A stretch of 64,000 nucleotides of DNA from Chrysophaeum taylorii (lineage: Eukaryota > Sar > Pelagophyceae > Pelagomonadales > Pelagomonadaceae). This document shows positions 50,453 through 58,866 of the stretch, piece after piece. A program made the position numbers and the translations under genes. Each line of letters starts with the position of its first letter. Position 1 is the first letter of the stretch. The stretch covers positions 62,001 through 126,000 of the forward strand of contig JAQMWT010000322.1 of the NCBI GenBank assembly GCA_029834535.1, read 5' to 3'. The notes under the pieces are model-generated. The model had not been told where the DNA came from. It saw only the letters and a program-made list of their open reading frames with translations, and ran no database searches.

Positions 50453-50810
50453 TGTGGCGGTAATAACCACCCCCCCCCCCCCTTATGTGCCTGTTACCTG
50501 CCTGTTACCTTGAATTTGGCGGTGTCATGCTTGACACCCACACCTGCTTCTCCAAGGATACTCCTGTACCGAGGACCTGTGTTGCTCTTGCCGATCTAGC
50601 ATATCTTGCTTGATCTCCCATTGGAATCTATCGATTCTTGTTGTTTCCTTGAAATTACCCTCAATTGAATGTTCGACAGCATGGCGTGAGCGGAGTGTGA
50701 GCGCTTGGCTGGACGTGTGGTGGAACCACCCGTGGTTCAGGACAGTTGAGCGGTCACGTTGTGACCGACGGTTAGGCGAAGAGGGGCGGGTGATCTGAGT
50801 TTCCACCACA
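50453..50810 (+). repeat. Right LTR of gypsy3 (358 bp)
   Basis: Starts TGTGGCGGTAATAACC and ends TTTCCACCACA. Partner of 45392-45750. Confidence 0.9.
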
Positions 50811-51047
50811 CTCCCTCGTCACACGGTACCAATGTATGTCGATAATAGTACCACCGTCACCCGCAACCACATCATTGATCTCCAACACATTACTCGCTTT
50901 GACAACCTTAGTGATATCTTCACCCGCAGTACGGAAGCTCCTTCCTTCCTCCGGCTTCGTGCTCGTTACCTCACCTCGTGACTTCGCCCTGATATCTCTT
51001 GTCTCTTTCTGCCACAATGCCTCTACTGACGTCTTTCTTCAAGCTTC

Positions 51048-51213
51048 TCCTCTGTGAGCGTCTCACTTACCCCTTTTCCCTTCTTCCTTTTTCTTTCTTT
51101 TCCAGCACCTGTGTGAGGACCTCACTTACCCCTTTTCCCCTTTTCTTTCTTTTCCAGCACCTGTGTGAGGACCTCACTTACCCCTTTTTCCTTTCTTTCT
51201 TTTCCAGCACCTG
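51048..51213 (+). repeat. Tandem repeat upstream of the copia LTR (three units)
   Basis: Units of about 50-58 bp: GTGAGGACCTCACTTACCCC followed by a T/C-rich stretch ending TTTCCAGCACCTG. Each unit start resembles the start of the LTR (TGTGAGGAAG...CACTTACCCC), and GTGAG/CTCAC is palindromic. They look like duplications of the LTR's 5' edge. Confidence 0.7.
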
Positions 51214-51309
51214 TGTGAGGAAGCTATGACACTTACCCCTGCACCACGTATCCAGTATCCCTACGTCATTCCCTTATCGCTAGTCTAACGCCCCATTCCA
51301 GGTGTCACA
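51214..51309 (+). repeat. C1-family LTR (96 bp)
   Basis: Starts TGTGAGGAAG and ends GTGTCACA. It is the same length as, and nearly identical to, 4472-4567. Confidence 0.82.
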
Positions 51310-51375
51310 CCCCAAGTCCCCCCCCCCCCCAAAAAAAATCCTCGATTCGCAAACCCGCATATTCGACATAATGTT

Positions 51376-51534
51376 TTTTTCCCTTGCGGCCCGCCTTCGC
51401 CATAACGATCAACAAGAGCCAAGGCAAGATTCTCCGCAAGGTCGGCGTCCTCTTGCCCAAGCCCGTCTTCAGCCACGGCCAGCTCTACGTGGCTCTCAGC
51501 CGAGTCGGCAAGCCAGAGGACATCGTCTTCTGAG
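51376..51534 (+). pseudogene. Helitron helicase C-terminal fragment, second copy
   Basis: The frame reads [34 protein letters not shown] and [14 protein letters not shown] before a TGA stop at 51532-51534. This is the final PIF1-like helicase motif of Helitrons. It is truncated upstream at a C-run/A-run junction (51321-51341). The post-stop block CGCAATGCTGACAACGCCCCTCCC matches those at 40841 and 44551. Confidence 0.8.
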
Positions 51535-51917
51535 TTGACGACTCCACCGTACCCCACGCGTGCTGCGCAATGCTGACAACGCCCCTCCCCCGGCGCCTAC
51601 ACGCGCAATGTCGTCTACCGCGAGGTCGGTCCTCGGGTAGCCGCCCTCTCTCTCGCAGCAGAGCTGTCGAGCGCAGAGCCCAGCAGGCCGCAGCACCGAC
51701 TCATGTGTGTTGAACAGAGAACGAAGATGTGGAGCACGTTTAGAAGGACGAGTGTCTAAGAGGGACCGGGTCGAAGTGAGCGCAGCACGACAGGGGTTTA
51801 TTTAAGATTTGGGACCAAGTGAATATGGGGTTCGAGATTTGGGACCAGGTGAACTCACCGGCCAGCCACTCCTTACAACCCGTATTATTTGATGTAGGGG
51901 CGGCACCACCACCGAAT
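51535..51917. other. Helitron 3' flank with minisatellite
   Basis: After the helicase stop comes GGCGCCTACACGCG, shared with 44575, and at 51790-51865 two to three units like GATTTGGGACCAGGTGAACTC, related to the minisatellite at 44590. No gene is seen. Confidence 0.5.
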
Positions 51918-51977
51918 CCAACAACAACAACAACAACAACAACAAGAAGAAGAAGAAGAAGAAGAAGAAGAAGAAGA
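51918..51977. repeat. (AAC)n(AAG)n microsatellite
   Basis: About nine AAC units run directly into about eleven AAG units. A similar AAG/AAC run lies in frame inside the oxidase gene (38576-38613). Confidence 0.9.
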
Positions 51978-52038
51978 ACAAAAATCAAAAGGGGAAGAAA
52001 AGGTCGGCCCTCATCCATTTCGGCGGAATGTCCGTCAT

Positions 52039-52536
52039 TCAGACGGAGGTGATGAGGATGAAGAGGCAGAGGAGGAGGATAGGCGGAAGCCAGACGCGGA
52101 GGAGGTCGCGCGGGAGTTTGACGTGGCGGCCGGCGAAGAAGACCGCGGCGGCGAGGAAGACTTTGTTATGGTAGGAGCAGCCGAGGTAGCGGAAGAGATT
52201 GAGGGCACGGGCGACGTGCGAGTGGCAGTCGTAGCCGCAGCCCATGCAGTGAAGGTGTCGGGAAAACTCGTCGTCGGCCTGAGAGATCGCCTGGTTCCAG
52301 CGCTCGAGGTCAGCCGGCGGGGGGTTCTTCGCGAGCACCAGGTATCGCGCGGGCTCCCCGAACAACATGTCCTTCGGGGGGTTGGGGTGGATAGGCGTGC
52401 CGTGCCAGTCGTGGAGATAGCCGTCGCCGTCAACGATGCCGAGATGGCCGACGAAGGGCAGGCACCAGGAGATGGGGGGGATGGGCGTCCAGACGATGCT
52501 CAGAGGCGGCACGGCGGCCCTTCGCTGGTCCATCAT
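52039..52536 (-). CDS. TMEM222/RTE1 family (DUF778) membrane protein
   Basis: 165 residues from the ATG at 52536; the upstream open extension lacks an ATG. It carries the family's conserved run: SIVWTPIPPISWCLPFVGH, LHDWHG, MLFGEPARY, then the Cys/His cluster CMGCGYDCHSHVARALNL and a C-terminal hydrophobic helix (VWLPPILLLCLFILIT). Animal TMEM222 and plant RTE1 are endomembrane proteins; RTE1 modulates the ethylene receptor ETR1. Here the role is unknown. The C-terminus ends close to the AAC/AAG repeat. The gene is divergent from the phosphatase gene, with 82 bp between starts. Confidence 0.88.
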   Translation of the reverse strand: MMDQRRAAVPPLSIVWTPIPPISWCLPFVGHLGIVDGDGYLHDWHGTPIHPNPPKDMLFGEPARYLVLAKNPPPADLERWNQAISQADDEFSRHLHCMGCGYDCHSHVARALNLFRYLGCSYHNKVFLAAAVFFAGRHVKLPRDLLRVWLPPILLLCLFILITSV

Positions 52537-52618
52537 CGGATTATTGAAGATTCGGGCCGACTTGTTATTATTAATAAGCCGGGTGTGGTTCCCTTCCCTC
52601 TGCAACCAAGGGTAAGTA

Positions 52619-53437
52619 ATGTTTGCGTTGTTGCCGCTCGCGATGACTCAGCTCTACACGGAGAGTGCCAAGGCGACCGCGAAAATCGAATCGGCGCAGC
52701 ACTTGGAGGAGCTAAGGCGGCAGGGTGTGCTTGGTCTAGATCGGAGCGTAAAGATCCGCGCGACCCCGTGGAGAGCTGGGACGGAAGTTCCTGCGGGTGC
52801 TAAAGTGGTGCACCTGATCCGCCACGGGCAGGGGTTCCACAACTTGTTGGGGGACCTCTATCGGGACTTTGGGGTGAAAGTGGACTCGACGGGAAAAGAA
52901 TCGGCGAGCCCCTACACGCGACCGGAGATCGAGGACCCGCCGCTGACTGCGATCGGGAGGGAGCAGGCCAAGGCGCTCCGGTCGACGACGGCCGAGCTAG
53001 AGGTCGAGCTAGTCGTGACGTCGCCGCTCGCGCGCGCAGCGCAGACGGCGCATCTCGCCTTTCCGCACCTCAAGGGAAAGGTCAAGTGGATCGGCCACGA
53101 AGACGTCGTCGAAACCTCCGGTAAGAATCGCTGCGATAAGCGCCGCGACTTAGACGAGATTTCCGACGACTTTCCCTACGTCGACTGGTCCCTGGTCCCT
53201 GAGAAGGACCGCTGGACCGCCGACGCCCGCGAGACGGCGCGCAGCGTCTCGGACCGTGCCCACAACTTTCTCCTCTGGCTCCGAACTCGCGCCGAGACTC
53301 GCGTCGCCGTCGCCACGCACTCCGCCTGGCTCTTCACGCTCCTCAACACGGCCGTCACCTGCGACCCTCCCGACCTCGCCTCCTGGTTCATGACCGGCGA
53401 ACTCCGGTCCCTAATCCTCGAGTACGAGGAAAACTAA
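52619..53437 (+). CDS. Histidine phosphatase superfamily (phosphoglycerate mutase-like)
   Basis: 272 residues. The phospho-acceptor motif LIRHGQGFHN (about residue 66) is followed by TAIGREQAKAL, TSPLARAAQTA and the second catalytic His in VATHSAW (about 231). This matches the PGAM-like branch of histidine phosphatases, close to eukaryotic homologues with the R-H-G-x-x-x-H-N signature. The substrate is not predictable. The ATG at 52619 lies in GGTAAGTAATG, which also looks like a splice donor; with an acceptor at ACTCAG (52650) a 40-bp intron is possible, which would change only the N-terminus. Confidence 0.87.
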   Translation: MFALLPLAMTQLYTESAKATAKIESAQHLEELRRQGVLGLDRSVKIRATPWRAGTEVPAGAKVVHLIRHGQGFHNLLGDLYRDFGVKVDSTGKESASPYTRPEIEDPPLTAIGREQAKALRSTTAELEVELVVTSPLARAAQTAHLAFPHLKGKVKWIGHEDVVETSGKNRCDKRRDLDEISDDFPYVDWSLVPEKDRWTADARETARSVSDRAHNFLLWLRTRAETRVAVATHSAWLFTLLNTAVTCDPPDLASWFMTGELRSLILEYEEN

Positions 53438-53799
53438 AAATGTAAGCTCACAACATCTCTGTCTCCGCGCGCGGTCTGGCTGGCTTTGTATTATTTTTTA
53501 CGGGGTGGGTTGCTTGTTCGTTCCCGTGTAGTTGCCAGGCGTCGGGGTGTGCAGCGGGCCGCTGAGCGCTCTCGTCTGTGTCGCGACGGGGGAAATGGAG
53601 GAAAGCACAGCAGTCTGCTTCGGTTTTGCCGCATCGACGACGATGATGACGAGCCCGATATAACGAAGCTCGGAGCTGTCTGCGGTGGTGCGCTACTACC
53701 CTACGGCGTCGTGGGTGGTATGTCGGGGGTCGGTCGGGTCGGGTCGAATCGAATCGAATCGAATCGCGGGGGAGGGCGGACTGATACTGATTCACACGC
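53438..53799. other. Convergent intergenic region
   Basis: Between the 3' ends of the phosphatase and the TAZ gene. It contains (GAATC)n at about 53744-53766 and no gene signal. Confidence 0.5.
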
Positions 53800-53957
53800 T
53801 CAGCCGATGATGGCCTGATGGTCGTCGAGGGGAGCATCGTAGGTGCTTTGGAGGGAGTCCCAGTAATCGAGACCGGGTTGTTTTAACCTGCGCGGGGGAG
53901 GGGGCATGTCGCGGGGGAAGTCGGCGTCGGCAAGCGGCGTCCGTCCTCCCTTGGCGG

Positions 53958-53988
<31 letters not shown>

Positions 53989-55607
53989 GGCGGCGGGTGG
54001 TGGTGGTGGTGGCGGGTGCGGTTCGCGGCACGGCGGGGGCTTGCGGATGATGATCCGCGGGATCGCGCGCCCCATCATCTCCGGACCGGCGCTGTCGGCG
54101 TTGGCGGTGTTGAAGGTTAGGGGTTTCCGCCTCGCCGGTAGCTCGGCGCCGTCGTCGCGTCCTGTGTCTGTCGGCACCGCGCGGGCGGCCTCTGCACCGC
54201 AGACGACGCAGGAACGCCCGGAACATCGCACGACGTGGGCGAGGAGTCGCTTGACGGGCCCGCACCAGTCGAAGGCACATCCGCCCGGGCAATCGCGCGC
54301 GTGGAGCATGACGTATTTAGCGGCGGTGCATACGTTAGCGTGACGGCGCGACGCGTGCAAGCCCGGGCAGGAGCGCGCGTGGTCGAATAATGCGAGCAAG
54401 GCGGTCGCCTGCGAGCGCGAGAGGCGCGCTCCGTCGGGGGCGTCCGCGAAGTCGCCCTCGTCGTCGGGCAGCGCCGAAACGGAGGAGGCGGCAAAGTCGA
54501 CGACGACGTCGTCGTCGGTCGTCGGCGCCGATGACCTCTCGAGGATCAGGAATGCCTCGTCGTCGTCGTCCTCCTCCTCGACGTCCACCGCCGGGCGCGA
54601 CGGCGCGGTCGCGTCAAACGTTTTCGCGACCTCCTCGTCGTCATCGTCATCGTCGTCGTTGTTGTTATCATCGGCGGGTTCGGGCGCCGCCGCGTCGTCG
54701 TCGTCGTCGGCCGCGAAGGGGCGATGGGTGATCTGGTTGATCGCCGAGGAGATGTCGATCCACGGGAACTGGCGCTGCTCGCACTTGGGACAAGCTTGTC
54801 GCACGAGAGACCACCACGGGTTGTAGACGGTCGAGCAGCGCGAGGTGTAGACCTCGCCGCAGTTGGCACAGTGATACTCGACGCGTTCGGGCAACACCTG
54901 GATCGAGGCCGTCCGTTGCCTGAGGGCCGGCGGCCGGGAAACCTGCAGGACGGGCGCCGAGGCCGCGCCGTGGACGAGCGGGTCCGGCTTGCCGGCGGTA
55001 CTATCGCCAGAATCAGAAGACTCCGTGACGACGGGGACGTCGTCCCACGACCTCTGTCGTCGTTTTGGCGAATCCGCCCCGAAGAAATCAGAGATGCACC
55101 CCAAGGCATCGGCCTCGTCGTCGTCTTCTGGTCTGTGGCGCTTCTTCGTCGGCCCCGTCTCGGGAGACTCGCGAGACTCGGGAGACGCGGGCTCGTCGCC
55201 ACTACGCTTCGAGAGGTCGCCGCTGCTGCCGCTCGTGGGAAGCGGAATGTGGGGGGTCTGCCGCAGCTGGGACTCGAGCCGGCGTTTGACGGGCAAGAGC
55301 GTCTTCTCGAGGTGTCTCTCGAGCTCGTCGAGAGCTTGCTCGCTCGGGATAGGTCGGTGCAGCTGGTCGATCGTCTGCTGCAGGTGCCTGCGAGAGAGAC
55401 GACGTCGTCTCGTATTATTCTCGATCGATCTACTCACGGAATGAAGGAGGAGAGGCGAGAGTGGTTCCCCGCGATCATCAGCGGGGAATTGCCCTTCTCG
55501 GCAGCCTTGAGCATCTGGGTAAAATGGTGCAGCATGAACTGCAGTTCCCCGAGCACCGTCTTGCGGAGCTTGGACTGGCGCCTCTCGAGCCCGCTCGGCG
55601 CGCCCAT
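53800..55607 (-). CDS. TAZ zinc-finger protein (two exons)
   Basis: Exon 1 is 55607-55438, the intron 55437-55388 (50 bp, GTGAGT...CAG) and exon 2 55387-53800. The joined length is 1758 bases, exactly 586 codons. A helical N-terminal region spans the splice. It is followed by a CxxC zinc pair (YHCANCGEVY...ACPKCEQRQ), acidic runs, and a TAZ-type finger (ARSCPGLH...C...HARDCPGGCAFDWC, HVVRCSGRSCVVC) at about residues 400-470. A Pro/Ala low-complexity tail from GCG-type repeats ends the protein. TAZ fingers are found in CBP/p300-type acetyltransferases and plant BT proteins, where they bind transcription factors; no HAT or BTB domain is seen here. A nuclear role is inferred. Confidence 0.8.
55388..55437 (-). 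other. 50-bp intron in the TAZ gene
   Basis: Minus strand GTGAGTAGATCG...CTCTCTCGCAG. Splicing keeps the frame across a CC|G codon. The exon 1 frame would otherwise stop inside the intron. Confidence 0.8.
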
Positions 55608-56049
55608 ACTGCCTCTGACTCCTCGGAAGAAGAAGATTAAGAAATACCCATCACCTCTCGATCCCAACACATACCACGCGTGTTGGGCAAAATCCGTCTT
55701 TCGAATTGCGCTACAATTCCGTTGAATGACGTCCAATGCATGCGTCACTCCGTGTTGGGGGTCACAACAGCTTTATTTCAGCGTTCAGAAGAAGTGCGAA
55801 CGTGTTGGTTGTGTCCTGATGATGTCGAGCCTCGTCGTCTTCGCGTTGACGAGCTTCCCGCCCGTCGAGAAGGACCGATTGTTGCTCGACGTCGGCATCG
55901 CCCTCGAGGACGGCTTGCTGCTGCCCTTGTTTAAACGGGGGGACGCGGTCCCGGCCTCGCGGTGCGCCGTGCTCGCCGCTTCTTCTGGCGCCGTGGAGGT
56001 GGGTGCCGAAACCTTGTGAAAACAAGAGCGGACGCCGGAAAAGGTCGCG
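55608..56049. other. Ambiguous segment, overlapping ORFs on both strands
   Basis: A plus-strand ORF (55814-56019) ends in TGA in the same frame as the methyltransferase downstream. A minus-strand frame (56216-55785) begins MAVATERLRSTLETVSQTAE. I could not choose between an N-terminal exon of the methyltransferase and a small divergent gene. No family match is visible. Confidence 0.3.
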
Positions 56050-56895
56050 GTGGTCGCGGGAGCGCGTTCCACGCATGCCGATGGCCGGCAGCTGCTTGTC
56101 GCGCGCCACGATATCGGCAACGCATCGCACTGCGTCGCGAAAGTCAGGCTAAGACGCTCGGCCGTCTGGCTGACCGTCTCGAGCGTCGACCGCAAGCGCT
56201 CCGTGGCGACGGCCACCGACTACAACGCGGACCGGCCCCTCACCGCGCTCCCGCGCCCCTTCCGCTTCGACCGCGCGCCCGCGGACGACGCTTACTGGCT
56301 AAACGACGTCGTCGTCGTCAGAATCGATACTCTCCGAGTCGGCCAACCTTCCACCCGCGACGGCGACGTGTGCCCCGAGTTCACGGCCTCCCGCCTCTGG
56401 CCGGCCGCCTACGACCTCGCGCGGTTCCTCGAGGCGCACCTCGATCTCGTCCGCGGCGCCCGGGTTCTCGAGCTCGGCGCCGGGACGGGCTTTGTCGGCA
56501 TTTCCGCCGCAAAACTGGGGGCTGCCCGGGTGGTCCTCACCGACTTGCCCGAGAACCTCCCGCGCCTCCGCCACAACCTCCGCCTCAACGGTCTCGATCC
56601 CGACGCGGCGATCCCGCTCGACTGGACCTCGTCCACCGTCTTCCTCGAGGAGGAGGTGGAGTTCGACCTCGTCCTCGCGGCGGACTGCGTCTTCTGGCCC
56701 TCGCTCTTCGATCCGCTCCTCGCCACATTCGCAGCGATTGCCGGGGGGCCCACCGTCCTCCTTGCCGTCACGCACCGCCTCGATCGCACGAAGCGTTTCT
56801 TCGACTCCCTCGCCGCCAAGGGCTGGACCGCCACCGACCTCGACCACCCCGCAACCTCCGCGAATACGAGGGTATACGCGATGACTCATTTCTAG
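56050..56895 (+). CDS. METTL21-type protein lysine methyltransferase
   Basis: 281 codons of open frame, but no in-frame ATG before the core, so the true start is unknown; a GTG at 56050 is nominal and a spliced upstream exon is likely. The core starts near 56340 with ASRLWPAAYDLARFLEAH. The AdoMet motif is VLELGAGTGFVGISAAKLGA, followed by VVLTDLPENLPRLRHNLRLN and LVLAADCVFW at the family's DCVY/DVIY position. This family methylates lysines in chaperones and translation factors. The target is unknown. Three bases past the stop comes a TCTAGAGC-type 3' flank, and the next gene follows after 118 bp. Confidence 0.83.
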   Translation: MVAGARSTHADGRQLLVARHDIGNASHCVAKVRLRRSAVWLTVSSVDRKRSVATATDYNADRPLTALPRPFRFDRAPADDAYWLNDVVVVRIDTLRVGQPSTRDGDVCPEFTASRLWPAAYDLARFLEAHLDLVRGARVLELGAGTGFVGISAAKLGAARVVLTDLPENLPRLRHNLRLNGLDPDAAIPLDWTSSTVFLEEEVEFDLVLAADCVFWPSLFDPLLATFAAIAGGPTVLLAVTHRLDRTKRFFDSLAAKGWTATDLDHPATSANTRVYAMTHF

Positions 56896-57013
56896 AGCTA
56901 TCTAGCCCTCGCATTCTTCTTCTTCCTCCTCTCGGAACGGTATTTTTGTTTCGAAGAAGAAGAAGAAGAAGAAGCGCTTCCTTCTCGTTTCGTCACAAGT
57001 TTTTGTTCGTTCG

Positions 57014-57709
57014 ATGAGGAGTCTGCGCGAGCATGCGCTGTGGTTCGTGACCGTCGGCGCTGTCGTGAGCGCAATCGCGTCGCTCGCCGCGAACTTCGAC
57101 CCCGGCTCGGCCGCATATCGCGTCGGCGGCATCGTCTTTCTCGGCTACGTCCAGTACCGCAACCTCCTCGCCACTTGGCGCGCCGACGAAACCAATCTGT
57201 GGTGGGCCGTACTCCCCGTGCGCGCCGTCGGGGGCTGGCTCGCGACCATCGCGCTCCTCGTGACGGGGTGCCACAGCCGTCTCGTCGACGTCGTCCTGCG
57301 GTGCAACGGCGCGCTGCCCGCGGACGGCGGCGCCGCGACGGCGTTCGCCGTTGGCGTCGCGGGCGTCAGGGCCGCGAGACTGCGACCCGACTGGCCCCAA
57401 GAGGAGGCGAAGGGCTGGCGCCCGGGCCAGTTGTGGACCGAGGCGGCCGCGTTGCACGCGGCCGTCGCCCTCGTCGCGATTTCCGACCCCGCGAGCGTCG
57501 CGAGCCTCGTCGCCCTCGTCTTTGCCGCCGCCGCCTTGGTCTTCGAGACGTACCTCTGTTGCCTCGAGGAGACCCACGACCTCCTCAAGCGCGGCCACGT
57601 CCTCGACCTCGAGTACGAAGACCTCGACGACCTCGAGATGGCGGCATCCAAAGCGGCTGCCGCCTCAGAGGACGAGATCAAAGAGGAGAGACTACCGCCT
57701 AATTTCTAA
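57014..57709 (+). CDS. Multi-pass membrane protein, unknown
   Basis: 231 residues from the ATG at 57014. Hydrophobic segments are visible at residues about 8-28 (FVTVGAVVSAIASLAA), 33-50, 65-84 (AVGGWLATIALLVTG), 105-118, 144-160 and 165-183. An acidic C-terminal tail (LEYEDLDDLE) ends it. I do not recognise the family. The last 18 bases overlap, tail to tail, the methyltransferase gene on the other strand. Confidence 0.7.
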   Translation: MRSLREHALWFVTVGAVVSAIASLAANFDPGSAAYRVGGIVFLGYVQYRNLLATWRADETNLWWAVLPVRAVGGWLATIALLVTGCHSRLVDVVLRCNGALPADGGAATAFAVGVAGVRAARLRPDWPQEEAKGWRPGQLWTEAAALHAAVALVAISDPASVASLVALVFAAAALVFETYLCCLEETHDLLKRGHVLDLEYEDLDDLEMAASKAAAASEDEIKEERLPPNF

Positions 57710-58306
57710 GATAGACACGGGCGCGAGGGGATTTGAGGCGGTGTCGTCCCGTTCGACCACCCGCAGGCCGCGGCGGCCCGCGACCTCTCTAAAGCTCGCG
57801 AGCTGCCCGCGACCCGAGAGCGCCGACGCGAGCGGCCGGTGCTGGTGCGCGAAGATCGCACGACCGCCGCGGAGGACCACCTCCCCAAGCGTCCAACATA
57901 GGGCCTCGTGACTCTCGATGTCGTAGGTGATGTCCGAGCCGAGGACCAGGCTAGGGCAAAACCCGACTGGCTCGCCCCAGCGATACCGGCGCACGCGCAC
58001 GTTCGCGAGACCCGCGGCGTTGCGCCGCGCGAGATTGAGGACCTCCTCGCTACGGTCCGTGATCTCGACGCGTTCCGCGCCGAGCTTTGCCGCGAAGATC
58101 CCGACGGCGCCGTGGCCGGCGCCGAGCTCCAACACCTCCTCGCCCGCCATCGACGGCTCCTCGATCAACAAGTGGCGGCACAGGGACTCGGCAGCCGGCC
58201 ACACGCGGCCGCCCGTGCCGTAGGTACCCGTCCACCCCGGCGCTTCGATGCTCACTTCTTCGCCCCAAGGTAGTAACGTCGGCAAGACAAAAGCGAGTAA
58301 CAACAT
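57692..58306 (-). CDS. METTL21-type methyltransferase, second gene
   Basis: 204 residues from the ATG at 58306, with a hydrophobic N-terminus (LLLAFVLPTLLP) that may be a targeting signal. The core shows GGRVWPAAESLCRHLL, VLELGAGHGAVGIFAAKLGA, VEITDRSEEVLNLARRN and LVLGSDITYD at the DCVY position. It resembles the gene at 56050-56895 in motif layout only; sequences between motifs differ, so this is not a recent duplicate. Lysine methylation is inferred from the family. Confidence 0.83.
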   Translation of the reverse strand: MLLLAFVLPTLLPWGEEVSIEAPGWTGTYGTGGRVWPAAESLCRHLLIEEPSMAGEEVLELGAGHGAVGIFAAKLGAERVEITDRSEEVLNLARRNAAGLANVRVRRYRWGEPVGFCPSLVLGSDITYDIESHEALCWTLGEVVLRGGRAIFAHQHRPLASALSGRGQLASFREVAGRRGLRVVERDDTASNPLAPVSILEIRR

Positions 58307-58866
58307 TATGTGTCTTGTAACAACATTATGTGTCTGTCAAAAGGGTAAAGTTAAGAAGATGGGCAGCTCGTGTCTGGGCCGAAGAGGCGAAAAACACGAC
58401 GTGTGCGCTGTTTGTTGTTTTGATCTTGGTGACTGAGACCTACTACTAATAAGGCCGACATGATCATCTATCGCGCCGCGGATTACAGCACCGGACAAAC
58501 TATAGCTTGAACGACGATTTGCTGGTGCTTTATATAAACCGCGAGGGACCCGGTCGCTTTTGTTGTCTGTCTGTCGACCACACCACAACAACCACAAAAA
58601 CAAGAAGCAGGAAAAAAAAATAGACCCGCCCGCCCGCCCGCCCGCCCGTCCGTCCGGATCCCATAAATATATAGCCGTCCGTCGCTGGCGACTCAACAAC
58701 GCAAGACGCGCGCGTCCAAAGAAAGAAGCTGGGCGTAAGACGAGAAGTCGCAACAAAAGGCGGCGAGAGAGTAGTCGTGTCTCATACTCTGCTGTTGAGA
58801 GGAAACGTGGCAGAAGAGTGTGAATTCATGAAGGAGGGAGAAGAAGAAGAAGAAGAAGAGGAAGAG
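58307..58866. other. Intergenic region upstream of the methyltransferase
   Basis: Holds a direct repeat AACAACATTATGTGTCT (about 58300-58337), a (CCCG)n run at 58626-58656 and a TATAAATA-like word near 58668. No coding signal is convincing here. Confidence 0.45.

Larger units (their letters stand above)
45392..50810 (+). mobile_element. Rearranged Ty3/gypsy element gypsy3
   Basis: Two LTRs (45392-45750 and 50453-50810) are about 97% identical. Between them lie a copy of tRNA-Gly, a short sense RNase H segment, an inverted pre-RT/RT/RNase H segment, and then a sense RT-thumb/RNase H/integrase segment. Gag and protease are missing. No matching target duplication was found (GAACG left, CTCCC right). 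The order cannot arise from normal reverse transcription; repeated template switching explains it. A SINE-like element is inserted in the integrase. Confidence 0.88.
50811..51309 (+). mobile_element. 3' end of a C1-family copia element
   Basis: Plus-strand frame YVDNSTTVTRNHIID and FDNLSDIFTRSTEAPSFL (50830-50965) is the end of a copia RNase H (usually NxADIFTK). The 3' untranslated part holds three imperfect units, and a 96-bp LTR closes it at 51214-51309. The upstream part of this copy is replaced by gypsy3. Confidence 0.72.

Noticed and set aside
52123-52803. Plus-strand frame with RLVIINKPG, resembling a pseudouridine synthase phrase
   Set aside because: It is antisense to the TMEM222 gene and the resemblance is limited to a few residues.
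54390-54731. Arg-rich ORFs opposite the TAZ gene
   Set aside because: Antisense shadows of acidic and Ser-rich coding repeats.
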